From assembly GCF_001522545.3 (NCBI RefSeq), contig NC_031773.1:23510664-23574663 (forward strand): DNA of 64,000 nt, in the 5' to 3' direction. The stretch's first letter is position 1; each line of letters opens with the position of its first letter. Under the pieces are notes generated by a model that saw only the letters and a list, made by a program, of their open reading frames with translations, was not told the DNA's origin and did not search any database. Positions 25,901-37,295 of this stretch are shown here, piece after piece. The translations under genes were made by a program, and so were the position numbers. The stretch comes from Parus major. Its lineage: Eukaryota > Chordata > Aves > Passeriformes > Paridae.

Positions 25901-28900
25901 ATTACAGAGATAAAACACACTTCTTCCCTATCATGCCTCTTACTATATTACAATTTTACATATTTTTACAAATCTATTTCAATTGTTTAGTCAGCTAAAG
26001 CAAATGCTGCAGTAGAAGTACTACCACTCACTTCAGGGCAGATGAAATGTATATTCACAGGTGATTAGATACTACACTGTAATGCAACTGAAAAGTTCTG
26101 GCCCTGAACCATGTCAGCTTTTTTAAAATATCTTAATAGTTTAACTGAGAGAGAGAACAAAAAAAGGTTACTTAATTATTTTTTACATTTGCATACATGT
26201 AGCATACAAGGTCTGCAGTGCCGAGTCACAGCTTAGGATACATTTGGTGCTACTTACCTCCAGTAATGAAGCTCAAATCCTTCACACTTCTCCTTGCATT
26301 TTAAGCAGGGGGCACCAAATCCTTCCTCATGGCCCAAGCCCATCTGTGTACAGAAAAAGATGACTACAGTCAGCTTCAAGAATTATGTTGCATGAATGAT
26401 CCCACTGATGCCTTTATAATCTGCAATCAACAGCTAAAATAAAAGAATTAAGCATTTGACCAAGCTCATGTAAGGACAGCATTTTGGGGCCCACTCACCT
26501 TCCTAGTGTATCTATATAAGCAGCAGTGTCCACACAAGCCTGTACACAGAGTTGAACTAAGCAGGCAGAGATAGCCTTGATAAGGCTGTGAAACAAGATC
26601 AAGTGAGGCCAGAAGACCTCAAGTCAAAGGCCATCTAATCCAGCTGTCTGGACAAAGTGATTCACAGTATATGGCTTGGCAAAATACAAGAGATCAAGAA
26701 ATAAACAGACCCCACATTTATATGCACTAACCTGGAATAAAGGAAACAACTAAGTTTGTCTAATATTTCCAAGTATATTTGAGGCTACTCTGATAATGAC
26801 TGAGAGTAGAATATACCCTTTACAATTAGATTTCAGCTGGCCTCATACCAGCTTACTTTCTGAGGGAAAAGAGAAACAGCACAGTTAGCAAAATCAATGA
26901 CCAGAAGCAATATGCAAAGGGTTTCAAAAGGATGGATGATCAATTCACAATGCAGAGGAAATATCAGAGAATACAGAAAACAGTGCAGAGTAAAGGTATT
27001 CACACAATGTATCAGCACATCAGCAAGTTTAACCTAGTAACAGCCACTTGAAATTTGAGGTGAAAAACAAATATGAAGCACGACAACTTACACATTCATA
27101 TAACACAGTAAAATAAAGATGTCTCACTCCAGCACTTTAAACCTTTGAGGGACATGGCTCTCAAATCAGACAGATGAAGGACCATGGAAATGTGGCCACA
27201 GCTGGGTATGCAGGCTCGTGACCAACATGCAGAGAGGAACGCATTCCCACACCCTGATGCAGAAAGGGCACTTAAAACTACCTGTAGGTTCAAACAGCTC
27301 ACCTGCAGTTGAGCTTTTACTGACAGGTTCTGCTACTAATTTTAGTTCTGGCAACAACACAATGCCAAAGTTAATTAGATGTGGTGATACATTTTTATTA
27401 TTAAGTTGGCCATTTTACTGAGAGAAATCATACTCCTATTGTTGTATATACAAGGATATAAACCAGGTCAACTTTCAACTTGCTTCTGTCCAAAATAAAG
27501 AACAGATTATTCACAAACCACTTGTTTACTACAAAACACACAGTAAAATGCAGGGAACACCATGTTTTCAGCTACTTTATAATTTAAAGGATCATTGCCT
27601 CAACAGTCATCACACATCCCTGAGGAAAACTTCCCTGAAGACTGTGATGATCTATTTAGAGAAAAGAGGTATGCTAGCAGCTATTAAACTACTACAGGGA
27701 TGGACAGGACACATTATTTCTTCCATATCTGGAAGATGAAACACAAGCTGGCTGTGATCATGGTGACATCTTCATCAACCTAAGGGCTCAAGAAGTTCAC
27801 GTTATAGGTGCCAACCTAAAGCCTACCAGTAGATATGTAAAATAAGCATAACTTTAAAGATTAGGTTCTTCATCAGCTATACTTCTGATAAGCTAACTGC
27901 TTAATAAAAGTTCTTCTTCACTGAAGATGGGCATTTGTAGGAGTCTTCCAGACATCTCCCATATGTACTCACACCCCCAACACCAACACATACCCCCACA
28001 CCAGGAATCACAAGAAAACTGAGCACTCTTCCCAGTTCACACTCCAAGAGACCAAGATGTTGGCCAGGATGTTTTCTAAAGCGAAAAAAAAGATGCTAAA
28101 GCAGCACAAACCAACTTTTTTTTTTTTTTTTTTTTTTTTTGGGGTAGGGGGGGGAGGAGGAGGGAAAGACAGGTTGTTTTTTATTTGGTGTTGTTTGTTC
28201 TGTTTTTAAAGTCATCCTCTCCAAAAAGTTGTTAAAATATGATTGCACTGCCCTAATAAACAAACTAAATTCCCACAAAATCCTGATCTCCCCCCTCCCC
28301 CCAAACAAAGATAACATTAACTCATTCTCTCTTGCTGCTACTTCAGTTACAAACTGGCATTGCTTCTTTATGCTCAGGTTCTCCCTTCCTTCAAAAAGAG
28401 TGGAATGAGAAGAAAGGGAAATAATGATAAACTCATTAGTATTGTAATTAGAAGATTTAGAAACATAGGATCACTTGTTTAGAGAGTACTCTTTTATACT
28501 ACAGAGAAATAAGCTTAACATTTCAAGAATTCCCAAAACAGAACCTGAAATTCAAGCAAGAAGTATTTAAAAAAAATGGCAAAAACTGTTTTAACTATCA
28601 TTTCCAAGTCTCCTAACATTTAAGTTTTTTTTTTTAAGCTAAAAAAAAACCCACCTCTTCAGAAACAAATTGAGGAGAGGAAATATGTGCTATCTAAATG
28701 CTCCACCCAGAACATACTCTCCCTCCAGGGACAACAACCAGCCAGTCTACTTGTACTTTCACAGCCAGCAGTCTTAGTGCAGACTTCTTCAGAAATACAG
28801 CACTCTCCATTCCCTCCCCAGAAATAAAGAGCACTATGTAAAATAAAATAAAAAGCATTATGTAAATGCTTGTGCAGCTCAAGACAAATAAATTGAATTA

Positions 28901-31900
28901 GAAAATTAGAGAGACTTGTTTTGAAACACGTTTTTCAGTTTTCTGCGAAACAGAAAGAAGGGAATTACCTTCCTATACACAATGTCTGAGCATCTTACGG
29001 AAAAGGTTTAGGCTCAAGACTGAAAGGCACACCAAAAAAAACCAAAATAGATTCTAGATATACACACACAGCCTCAGCCTTTGTTCTGACAGAGAATCTA
29101 CATGGCTGCTTGCCAAAAATTAAGATACAAAATAGCCAAACTCAAAAGCACTGCAGGCTATTGTTATCCAGAAGTCAGTGCATTACACATATTTCTCCAG
29201 AGTCCTGTAACAGGACATCCTTCAAATATAAGAAAGCATCAGCCTCAGAAATTACTTTCTTCTTCACCAGCCAATTCAGCTGTAGTTTAGGAAATTCACA
29301 AAGTCTAAAACTGCAGTGTAGTCCTTCTTTACTGCTACCCATATCTGTCCCCATGTCTTCTGCAGAAGATGGCCAGCTCCAAGCAGAAGCACCCAGAGAT
29401 ACAGAGCAGGCTGAGCACTGGAGAAGTAATGTGTGCCTAAGAACAGCAGGGAACCCATTTTCCCCATTAATGGAGTTATGGGAGAAATGGTACAGAAAGG
29501 TCAGCTGAAATACTGCCAGAAGAAGGTTCCTGTCTGTCTACCACCATTAATTTTCATTTTACAGCAAAAGCTAAACCCATCTGGTATTACTAACATACCC
29601 AGTACTGATTTAAATAGCCTGAGTTCACAAGATGATATAACTGTGACTGAGATCATCTGTTGCATGCTGCTTTCAAGATTACACAGTACCCAAGGGCAAA
29701 AAGCTTTAAGTGGTTATAGCCAAGTGATAATTAATGAAAGATTTCCCCATTTCAATTCACACTGGAATCTAGTGACAAAAGCTGGCTGACTTTACAGTGA
29801 GGAGTCATGCATAGACACTTACCATCATCTTAAAAACCCAAATGATCATATTCAAGTGTCTAAGAGTTTGTTCAGAAGTGTAAGAGAAACAGCAGTTCCT
29901 ATTAAATAGTTCAAATCTGGCTTATCAGAAGGATTTATTCTTAAGTTCATTGAACATTTCTTATTTCCTCAGTGCCACCAGGAGACCAGAATTAACCCAG
30001 GCCTCAGCTTCTTTTCCTTCCTCATCCCGAAAGGACTCCTGTACCACCAGACAGGTGAACTTCACCCTGCCACAGGCAGTAAGACACAGTGCTGGTACTG
30101 AGCCTCTGCAAAAGATCAAAACCCCTTCCAAATTTTACAGATCCCTCTGGAATTTGAAAGGATGTGGCTATACAGTGAGAATGCTGTGGTTAATGGACTG
30201 CAACAAGTATCAGTGAGCCTCAGATTAAAACTAAATCCTCTTCACTATCCTTTTTGCAGATCTCTCTCCTATGCTCTTCAGTGCTCCAGGCACAGAATTG
30301 AAGCGATCCATGCTAAGAATATTCTTGGATTTTTACCATAAAATCCTAGGAATGTTCTGGTTTGAAGATTAGTTAACTACTGATCTATTTGGATGTTTGA
30401 GTGGGAAAGCATCTTCAGAGCAGAGCAGATTTCTAGTACATCTTGATGTGATGGCACTTTCAAAGAAGGGAAGGTAAACCAAGAAGAACAAACCACAAAA
30501 AACCCAAAAAAACATAAGAAATCTCATTGCTGTGCATGCTCTATTGCTGAGACCTGATCTTGTCTCACTATATTCTGTACCATCAGAAGTTCTCTTTAGC
30601 AGGGAAACACAACAAATAGAAAATTAAAATAGGCTACAGCATTTAAACTTTAAAAACAGAAGAAGAATGATACTTCTTTTGATTTTAGAATGAAAAAAAG
30701 AACAAACCACTCCAAAAGACATATGAATATCTGGACAATGCTCTTATAAACTTTGACATACACTGTATGAGAAGGAAAAAAAATCAAATCTGAAAGAAAG
30801 AGCAGTATCCCACGAACCACTTTATATTTGTTTTTAACATGTCTATTAAAATTGATGGCAAGTGTGACCCTGGGTTTTTTTAATATGCATCTTGATTTGG
30901 GGAAAAGTTGACTGGAATGAAGAATTAAGGTTGACTGGAATTAACAAGTCTGGATATAGAAGTCCATTTTGCACAAAAAAAAAAAGGATGCCAAAAAGTG
31001 GCTGCATCCAAGGAAAATATTTAGGCAGGACAGGCAGAGGAATAAATCAAGTAGCTGCAGTAGCCTGACCATACGAGTCTCAGGAATTTATTTTGATATC
31101 TTCTACTAAACATCAAATAGCTCAGAATTTAAATATTTAAGACATTGCTACATAGTGTACCTTCAAAAGACTAACAGCTATTAAAGATAGCTCAGCTGGA
31201 TAGAAAACAAGTGTTGTTTATTCACAAAGTCCAGCATTACACTAGCTAAGTTTGAATGCAGCTGACACTCACTATAACACTATCTGTAAATCTCCAATAC
31301 AACACTATCCATCCTCCAGTACTGCAGAGGCATTTTCACAATACTCCATGTATTTTGTTTTGACATCAGCATTCTTACCCAGTTGTGTCTGCTAACATTA
31401 GGACATAGGATTTGAGAAGCAGACCTCCACACCTACACATTCATTTTTAGTCATGCAGGAAAGCGCCTGCTTTTTTCTGCTTTTAAAAGCTATAGCTAGA
31501 CAACCTCAGACTGAAAACAAAGCACAAGTAAAAAGATAGGCAGTCTTTAAAAACAACCAAAAATCCCCCAGCAAAACCAGAAACACATACACAGCAGTAC
31601 TGGAGTACAGTTAGGTCTGATGCATTCTGGAAAAGTCACAACAGAAGCCTCCTTACTCCCCTGACCTGTTCATTTGACCAAGTTTAGGACAGTAGCTAAC
31701 AGGTGTGACATGCTTTCATCTTAACAGCCCTGCTCTTCCTGAAGGTCTCCAGGACCTAAAAGAAGCACACCAACTTTGATCAACAGCAACAGCTACATAT
31801 TAGGGGGGTTTGTACATATACATTCCTATAAAAAAACATGCATATACATATATATATATACACACAACCCATACACATAAGAATTAGTTCTATATAAATG

Positions 31901-34900
31901 AAACATGCATGTCTATTTAGACTATAAAATACAATTTTAAAATACACTACATTATAGATATTTAAATCTACACTCTTATAACTGTAAACTTTGTATCTGC
32001 CAGGAAGAAGATAGTAGTTGGCGTGACATGTTCAGTATACTTTAAGTAAAAAAGGTCGTTTTAAGCAACTTTTACCAATAAATTTAATTAAAAATTTCTA
32101 CTCACCATTACTATTAGTTACTTAGAGGAAAATAGAAACATTTCTTTCTTTTTTTACAGGAACAACTGCAGAAGCAGATCTGTGTTTTATGACAGAACAC
32201 GGGAACTCAAACTAAGTTAATTTTCCTTCTTGCTGTAAAATACTTGGCTTATAATTATACCCTATCCAAGAAAGTTTCATCTGATCTTAAAAAGTCATGG
32301 AGTCCTGAATTTAATGAGTTTCTTGACTTGTTATTCAGGCATTTCATTATATTTTATCGTCAGACACCTGGGGAGTACTTTTGCCATAGGGAAAAAAAAA
32401 AACCAAAAACAGTCGAAATGTTAAATTTAGCCTTACCATATTTTGCCAAGCTTCTATCCAGGGATGCCAGACAAAAAATAACTAGAGGTGTGGATTCAGA
32501 CAGATGCTCCAAAACACTATTCACATGGTTTGTTGTTTTTTTTTAAACTTTGATGGGAGAAAAAAACCTTCAAACCCCATGGCATATGCAGGAAGCAGTT
32601 ACTTAGTTTCCTTGTGAACAAACCTGAAGTAGTTCCTCTCATGCCTATAAATATGTTCTCATTCTTCCACTTGCAGGCAAAACTCACCCCTGAATAAAAG
32701 GACATTTCCTTGATCTTACTATATGCATGAAACAGCAAAAAAGATCTGCTATAATGGGTTTCCATAGTAGTAACACCAAAACAAACAGTGACCTCAACAG
32801 GAAGTGCAGCCCAGCAGACATTAAATCATGCTTTGCAAAACACAGAAAAGTTGACTTTGCTCCTATACATACTTTATTCACCGTTCATTTATCAAAGATC
32901 AACAGTTGTTGATTAGGTTTCTTCTGTTAGTTGGAAAACCAAACACTGAGTGATTTAGACATTGCTAAGTCTCACACCATTGAAAAACAACCACACACAA
33001 ATTCCACATTAGAGAAGTTGCACCCCTTTCCCCCAAACTGCCCTGACCCTTCTCCACTGCAGGCAAAGTTCTTTTTATAAAGCAAGTATTATATGTGAAA
33101 GTCTATACAGAACAGACTCACTGCCAGATTATTTTCTCTAGTGAAGCATGAGACCATGCTGCCAGCAGGACTGAAAAGCAGGACCGTGACCTACTGATTC
33201 ATTTTACCAAGTTCACAGAGGTGGCAGACAGGGCAGGAATCCAGGCTGTTGAAACAAAGTTCTGCTACAGTATTCAACACAAAGCATTAAATCTTCATTT
33301 TCCCCACAGCCTCAAAGAAAGATTTGAGAACACAGCATATATTGTATTTGGGAGAAACAGTGGTCTGTTTTTTTCACAAGTACTTCTCAAGCTGGAGCTA
33401 CTGTTTTTACCCTTAGCTCTGTTGTGCAATCGTTTAATACAAACACCACCTTCATGAGCCTCAAATGCAATGGCAAATCCAATTCCTCCTGAGAAAAAGA
33501 AAATTGTAGTTTCCCCTAAACTCCCCATCCTCTTGAAAGGAAAATTATACAGACCAGGAAAGTCTCAGTATTCACATGCAGCCAAAAAGACACTATTCAC
33601 TGCCTAGATGTTTGCCAGCTATTTAATAGCTTTAAAAGACATGATGAACTGACTAAAAAATTTACATGTTATTCCACACATTTGCATATGCTCTGCATAT
33701 ATGTTGCTCAGTATAGAAAGTGCTGAAATTTCTGTTTCTGGCTGGCTGTGGTTGTCCGGAGCCCAAGATTCACAGCAAGTGAGACATCTGGCTACATGGC
33801 AGTACTGATTCCTTTGGCCACTTGTTAAGACAGCAAGATGAGTTTTACATGAAAGAAACCAAACAATAGTTAAATTAAAAGTCTGAGCCAAAGCAATTGT
33901 GCCCTTAAGATTCCTTAAGAAGGGTACGTTAAACAGGACTGTTGCTCTTCTGTCACAGGCAGCAAATGTGTAAGGTATCCACTGCCAAAAGGATGAAAAA
34001 TTAGCAATTGTGGTAGATGGGGCAGTAGTTTTTCCTGCTGAAGTACATTGTTGGAGCCCTCGTGGTCTTGCAGTGGAGGGAAGCAATTCCAGTCAGACAG
34101 ACTGTGCTACAACTGTTATATCTGGAGAAAGAAAACCCACCACCAAACCTAGTATCAACACTGAAAACAGACTTTCTCTGAGTGCTTTTTTTCTTCATAC
34201 AAACCTAGGCATATAGATATAGATGTACGTAGCAGCTTTCCAAAGAGACAATACAGAAGCTCAAAACTGAAGAATGGACTCATGGATTACTGACACTTAG
34301 AGAAATCTTAGGAATGTCACCTTGGAAACTTCATCTATCAAATTTTCCAGAAACAGAAAACATCCCAATATATTACCCAGTACAGTTATAAATTAGCAGT
34401 TGTAGGTAGGGGCAGAAGCTTTTCTACAGCACCAGCTGAGTGTCTGAGCCTACACATGGCATGCTGCTCCAACAGCATTCATTTCCTTCTGCTCTGCTAA
34501 CACCAGGGCTACAGAATAGTCAACATCTAAACTCAGAGTTCAAAAATGCAATGGAATTACTGATCTGGGGACAACATGACAATTCCTGCTTTTTTTCTGC
34601 CCAGTGTTCTAAGAACTTCCTGCCCAACAGGCAGGTTATCCACTCAACAGTCTAATGTTTACCAGGTTATTCCCCAGGCAATAAATATGTACAAGTCACT
34701 ACAAAATAAAAGGTTACATAAAGTACAAAGTACATTTTGTAAGAGAACTCAAACTATTTTCACTTCAGGCTGCAAGACAGACAGGTGAGAACTACAGCAT
34801 GTGGTTGTGGTTGAGCAATCCATTGCTGCTGATGGACTAAAATCAGACACGGGCATCTCCACCTCAGGACAAGTTTTTTCTAAAAGCCAAGTAGTTCACT

Positions 34901-37095
34901 GGTTTTAATAACTTTTATTTGAAACTTCTCAGAATTTTCTTCCACCCTTCAACAAAGAAGGAAGTTGGAAAAAAGGACAGAAGCAAAAAGATAATAAACA
35001 GGTTGAAAATTAGAATTAAAGGACAGAAAAGGAAGACACACAGTTACTCCAGAGTTGACATGAACTGTTACTCTGTTCAGTGTACAAAATCCAAGAAGTT
35101 TTGATTAAATAAATCTTGATAATCAAAAAAGAATTTTGTACCAAACTCGATGGTACCTAGCAAAGCTTCCCAGTTCTCCCTGTACATTCACAGAGCCTCT
35201 TCTGTTCTCTTGGAAAATAAGCTTCACCCAAGTTACAGACAGACAGAAAGATGAGCTGAAAATATGAGCAGGGGAGAGGGAACAGCACAATAACAGAAAT
35301 AGTTTTCTGAATATACATATAGTAGAAACAGAGAATATTTGAAGTTTTTCAAATCACAGACATCTTTGTATATTAACAGTAAAGCAGATCAGAATAGAAA
35401 TATTACTTTCACTAAATGCAGCTTTGCTGGTTTCTTTTGTGGCAATAGTTTCTGTGTCTATCTAAGCAGATTCAGAAAAGTCTTCAGGAATCTTCAAAGT
35501 TGATGAAGAAAAGTAAAAGATGATCAAATAATAGTCAAATGAATTTAAAAAACACACACAACTACCCAATAACTACAGTTCAATTTAAAGCAGATGTTCT
35601 GCAACTGCAAGTTCACTCAAACCAAGACTCCATTATCTGCAGAATTTTATCAGTCATTTTACACCCCATGTTTATTTTCTCTTTAGATGAATAAATTCTG
35701 AATTAGACTGCACTGTCTTCCGCAAAAATGCATCTCTCACCTTCTGGAGTTCAAAAACTTCCAGCGAACAAGCTCTGTGATGCCATCAAGTTTTAAAGTG
35801 TGCTTAGAAAATATAAGCAAATCTACTTAAAAAGCTTATTTTCATTGTATCAAGGAGTCATACAAGGGGAACGACCCTGTGCACTCAACTAGCTTCTGAA
35901 CACAGCGACAGTACTTAGCTACTCTATATGCTGATGGCCTAATGACTGGGGGTTGAGATAGGCAGCTCCTCCAAAGCAGGATCCTCACCCAAGTGACACT
36001 ATCACATGGTGACATCACTTGAAGCAAGCTGCACCTCAAGGCATTGCTAGGATTCAGCCTCAACAAGTAGTCTTCCACATCACACACACAACTACTTCCA
36101 CCCCCAAGTCAGACTGTAGTCTGCAGCTGGAAAAGCACACAGGTACACAAAAGTGTATATGTGTATTTTAAAACAAGTTGCTACCTTTAAATAAAATAAT
36201 TCAGGAGTAAACCCCACACACATTCATACAACATGCGTTTCAAAAAACTACTTTTCAGGTATCAGTTAAGGTTGTTATGTATAGATTTAACCCATATTCA
36301 CATAAAAAGCTCCTTTTCCCCTTATCAAATAGTATCAAAAGAGATACAAATAAGCTTTTATTTTTTAAAAAAGGTCAGTGCTCTAGCACTATATTGTGAA
36401 AGAACTAGAAGCAAAGACTTACACGAGCCTCCTACCTGAGGCCAGTCTTACACAGAAGTTTTAAATAGTGAGTTTTTGAAAGAGATTGAATACAATTGGA
36501 TTACCTATTGCTTTCTTCTACTTACCTTTTGTTTTTTTGACAGTTTGACACAACTAATTAGTCAATATACCTTTAAAAAGAATGCAAATTCAAACTCAGG
36601 CTTCTCGCTCAAGAGGGTAATCCATAAGAACGCTGATAACACACTTGTAAGGAGTCAGTCACATCACAGCTCTGAAATTAATCACTAACATAACCACAAA
36701 CAGCGACTTGGCTGTTCGTGATTTAAATTTCATACGAACATACACAGCGCATGTACATGGAAACAACTATCAGATATCAGGCTTTTACTGGGGGGGACCG
36801 AACACATGTTTTACTTGCTTGACAGTATGACCCCACCTGGGGAACTAGCAGCGGCGACTAGCTGCGGTCCGGGAGCAGCGAGGCAGCCCAGCTCAGGGGA
36901 TACCCGGCAGACAGCTCTCCTGCCTCCCACCTCCGCCACGGGGCCCGGCCGGGAAGCGCGGGGCGCCGGCAAGAGCTGACCTCGGCACCCGGGGGATCCC
37001 AGGGCAGGACACCCAGAGAGCGGACACCGGCGTGCGCGGCAGACAACCCGGAGGGCAGCCGCCCTTACCTTCTTCACTTTATTCTCCAGGTTCAT
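10714..37095 (-). CDS. TES: Testin (PET and triple LIM domain protein), complete spliced CDS, 7 coding exons
   Basis: Testin is a scaffold at focal adhesions, cell-cell contacts and actin stress fibres. Its family is known to bind zyxin, VASP/Mena, talin and actin-related proteins, and it is a candidate tumour suppressor. The minus-strand exons 37095-37069, 26343-26258, 18075-17826, 16700-16365, 13038-12823, 12295-12137 and 10905-10714 join without a frame break into 421 residues, the usual testin length. Visible parts are a Cys-rich N-terminus (C22, C25, C29, C41, C44, C46), a PET domain at about residues 90-198, a variable linker at about 199-233, then LIM1 (235-291), LIM2 (300-351) and LIM3 (360-415). 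The protein ends in MMS. Exon 3 lacks one Lys relative to the mammalian AKKN stretch (AKN here), balanced by length changes in the linker. The start has a good Kozak context with G at -3. Identification rests on near-continuous identity to remembered testin sequence. Confidence 0.97.
10906..12136 (-). other. TES intron 6
   Basis: 1.2 kb between the LIM2 and LIM3 exons. No repeat or gene recognised. Confidence 0.85.
12137..12295 (-). CDS. TES: TES coding exon 6 (residues 306-358, most of LIM2)
   Basis: The acceptor is CGTAG at 12300-12296 and the donor CCG|GTAAGC at 12136, giving 159 bases in phase 0. The exon supplies the rest of LIM2: [13 protein letters not shown] (H321, H324, C327, C330) and [10 protein letters not shown] (C348, C351). 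All zinc ligands are present. Residues 337-341 and the exon end (NHAP) differ from the mammalian testin that I remember, making this the least conserved LIM segment here. Confidence 0.95.
12296..12822 (-). other. TES intron 5
   Basis: 527 bp splitting LIM2 after its first Cys pair. A 171-codon plus-strand open frame (12350-12865) crosses it and antisense exon 5; it has no family resemblance and is treated as chance. Confidence 0.85.
12823..13038 (-). CDS. TES: TES coding exon 5 (residues 234-305, LIM1 and first Cys pair of LIM2)
   Basis: The acceptor is TCCAG just above 13038 and the donor is GAG|GTAGG, giving 216 bases in phase 0. It encodes LIM1 with zinc ligands C235, C238, H261, C264, C267, C270, C288 and H291, then C300 and C303, the first ligand pair of LIM2. 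The motifs LWHPGCFVC and [10 protein letters not shown] are typical. LIM zinc-finger spacing is intact. Confidence 0.96.
13039..16364 (-). other. TES intron 4
   Basis: 3.3 kb, AT-rich. It includes an imperfect TATGTTTA repeat at 14331-14378 and otherwise nothing I can assign. Confidence 0.85.
14331..14378. repeat. Imperfect TATGTTTA tandem repeat
   Basis: Units of TATGTTTA and TTATTTATA, bounded at both ends by GGTATGTTTA (14331-14340 and 14368-14377). It lies in TES intron 4. Confidence 0.75.
16365..16700 (-). CDS. TES: TES coding exon 4 (residues 122-233, PET domain and linker)
   Basis: The exon starts after CAG at 16701 with [20 protein letters not shown], the most conserved block of testin PET domains. 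It continues through [15 protein letters not shown] and [11 protein letters not shown], then the poorly conserved linker, and ends in ASQY before GTAAGT. It is 336 bases, phase 0 at both ends. The linker (about residues 200-233) is the part of testin that varies most between species. Confidence 0.96.
16701..17825 (-). other. TES intron 3
   Basis: 1.1 kb between exons 3 and 4. The only notable content is an A-rich purine tract with scattered G at 17516-17563. No gene or known repeat is seen. Confidence 0.85.
17516..17563. repeat. A-rich purine tract (AAAAAG-type)
   Basis: Purine-only stretch of A runs broken by single or double G. On the TES strand it is a long pyrimidine tract inside intron 3, about 310 bp beyond the exon 3 donor. 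Confidence 0.85.
17826..18075 (-). CDS. TES: TES coding exon 3 (residues 38-121, start of PET domain)
   Basis: The exon begins after TTTTCAG at 18076 with the last base of Arg38 and reads [14 protein letters not shown] onward. It ends with VQNQTL before a GTAAGT donor, in phase 0, at 250 bases. It contains C41, C44 and C46 and the beginning of the PET domain (YEWAPP motif). One lysine is missing compared with the AKKN stretch of mammalian testin. An open frame runs past both ends into intron; those residues are not part of the protein. Confidence 0.96.
21480..22310 (-). mobile_element. CR1 LINE fragment with 3' end of ORF2, reverse orientation
   Basis: Minus-strand reading gives the C-terminal CR1 reverse-transcriptase block with [18 protein letters not shown] (within 22140-22080) followed toward lower coordinates by the standard 3' region (CTTCTCAAGGCTGAACAATC, CCCAGCTCCCTCAGCC, GAACAGGACACAGCACTCC). 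The reading frame is broken and no active element remains. It lies in TES intron 2 in the same transcriptional sense as the gene. Confidence 0.9.
22627..22637 (-). promoter_or_regulatory. CTCF-like core motif in TES intron 2
   Basis: The minus strand reads CCACTAGAGGG, fitting CCASYAGRKGG, the first 11 positions of the CTCF core. The surrounding 14 bp (22624-22637) are identical to 57787-57800. The C expected after GGG is missing. Confidence 0.3.
23365..23870 (+). mobile_element. ERV-type LTR, plus orientation
   Basis: Diverged copy of an LTR family that I recognise from neoavian genomes. Blocks in order are GTCTTCACAG and TTTGGGTTTGTAGCTAAAACAG (23400-23450), ACAAAGCCAAGGC (23489-23501), AGCTGGGAAGGGGCACAG (23544-23561), TATATAATGTCATGTTAACC (23592-23611), CACCTATTAAACTATTTAAAT (23736-23756) and a closing TTGCTGACCGGGGTCAA (23841-23857). 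No gag, pol or env sequence flanks it, so it looks like a solo LTR. It is antisense to TES, inside intron 2. Exact ends are uncertain. Confidence 0.7.
26258..26343 (-). CDS. TES: TES coding exon 2 (residues 10-38, Cys-rich N-terminus)
   Basis: The acceptor is CAG at 26346-26344. The 86-base exon encodes [20 protein letters not shown] and continues through EGFELHYWR, ending AG|GTAAGT so that Arg38 is split with exon 3 (phase 2). It carries C22, C25 and C29 of the Cys-rich region. The first codon of the exon is ATG (Met10), so a transcript from another, noncoding first exon could start here. A human testin isoform lacking residues 1-9 is known. Confidence 0.95.
26605..26655 (-). mobile_element. 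Possible CR1 scrap
   Basis: AGAAGACCTCAA and GGCCATCTAATCCAG resemble the inverted CR1 3' end (GACCTCTGGAGGTCATCTAGTCCA). Short and diverged; weak. Confidence 0.3.
28116..28164. repeat. T25 run followed by G-rich tract
   Basis: Twenty-five T (28116-28140) run directly into GGGGTAGGGGGGGGAGGAGG and AGGG (28141-28164). The G tract has enough G runs to form a quadruplex on the plus strand, which is the template strand for TES. A complementary C-rich stretch is near 28288-28302. Confidence 0.9.
31839..31866. repeat. TA/CA dinucleotide-rich repeat
   Basis: Short alternating purine-pyrimidine stretch, CATATACATATATATATATA then CACACA, in TES intron 1. Confidence 0.85.
37069..37095 (-). CDS. TES: TES coding exon 1 (residues 1-9)
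   Basis: The exon encodes MNLENKVKK, the conserved testin N-terminus, and ends in phase 0 at a GTAAGG donor (37068 downward). The ATG is preceded by CCGCC, so the Kozak context is good. It lies inside the CpG island, as expected for a first exon. The 5' UTR must extend rightward from 37096; its start cannot be set from sequence. Confidence 0.95.
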
Positions 37096-37210
37096 GGCGG
37101 GGCGGGTCCGGCTGTGAGGCAGCTCCCACGGAGGAGTCACGGCTCGCGCGCTCCGCGACGCTCAAACTTCCGCTGCCCTGCGGCAGTGGCTGCAGCCGAA
37201 CAAAGGCCGC

Positions 37211-37262
37211 GCGGCAGCCAATCCCCGGCGGCCGCCGCCGGCCCGACAGCCAATCCCCGCCA
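37211..37262. promoter_or_regulatory. Duplicated CCAAT/GC module in the TES promoter
   Basis: Two near-identical blocks sharing AGCCAATCCCCG (37216-37227 and 37248-37259) are separated by 32 bp, centre to centre. Inverted CCAAT boxes about three helical turns apart are a classic arrangement for NF-Y. Seen in sequence; the factor is inferred. Confidence 0.6.
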
Positions 37263-37295
37263 CTCCGCCCAGCCCCGCCCGGGCCGGCCCGGCCC

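Larger units (their letters stand above)
18076..26257 (-). other. TES intron 2
   Basis: 8.2 kb. It holds an antisense-relative CpG-poor first half, a CR1 fragment at 21480-22310, a GC-richer patch at 23230-23370 and an ERV-type LTR at 23365-23870. From 23870 to 26257 it is AT-rich with nothing I recognise. Confidence 0.85.
26344..37068 (-). other. TES intron 1
   Basis: 10.7 kb, AT-rich. It contains a 25-T run with adjacent G-rich tract (28116-28164), a TA/CA-rich simple repeat (31839-31866) and scattered A- or T-runs. Open frames up to 155 codons (for example 33619-34086 minus and 32244-32546 plus) show no recognisable domain and look like chance. A weak CR1-like scrap may lie at 26605-26655. 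I see no other gene. Confidence 0.85.

Noticed and set aside
32244..32546. 100-codon plus-strand frame in intron 1
   Set aside because: No family resemblance and A-rich internal run; most likely chance.
33619..34086. 155-codon minus-strand frame in TES intron 1
   Set aside because: Low-complexity, no domain, no flanking promoter or splice evidence; likely chance.
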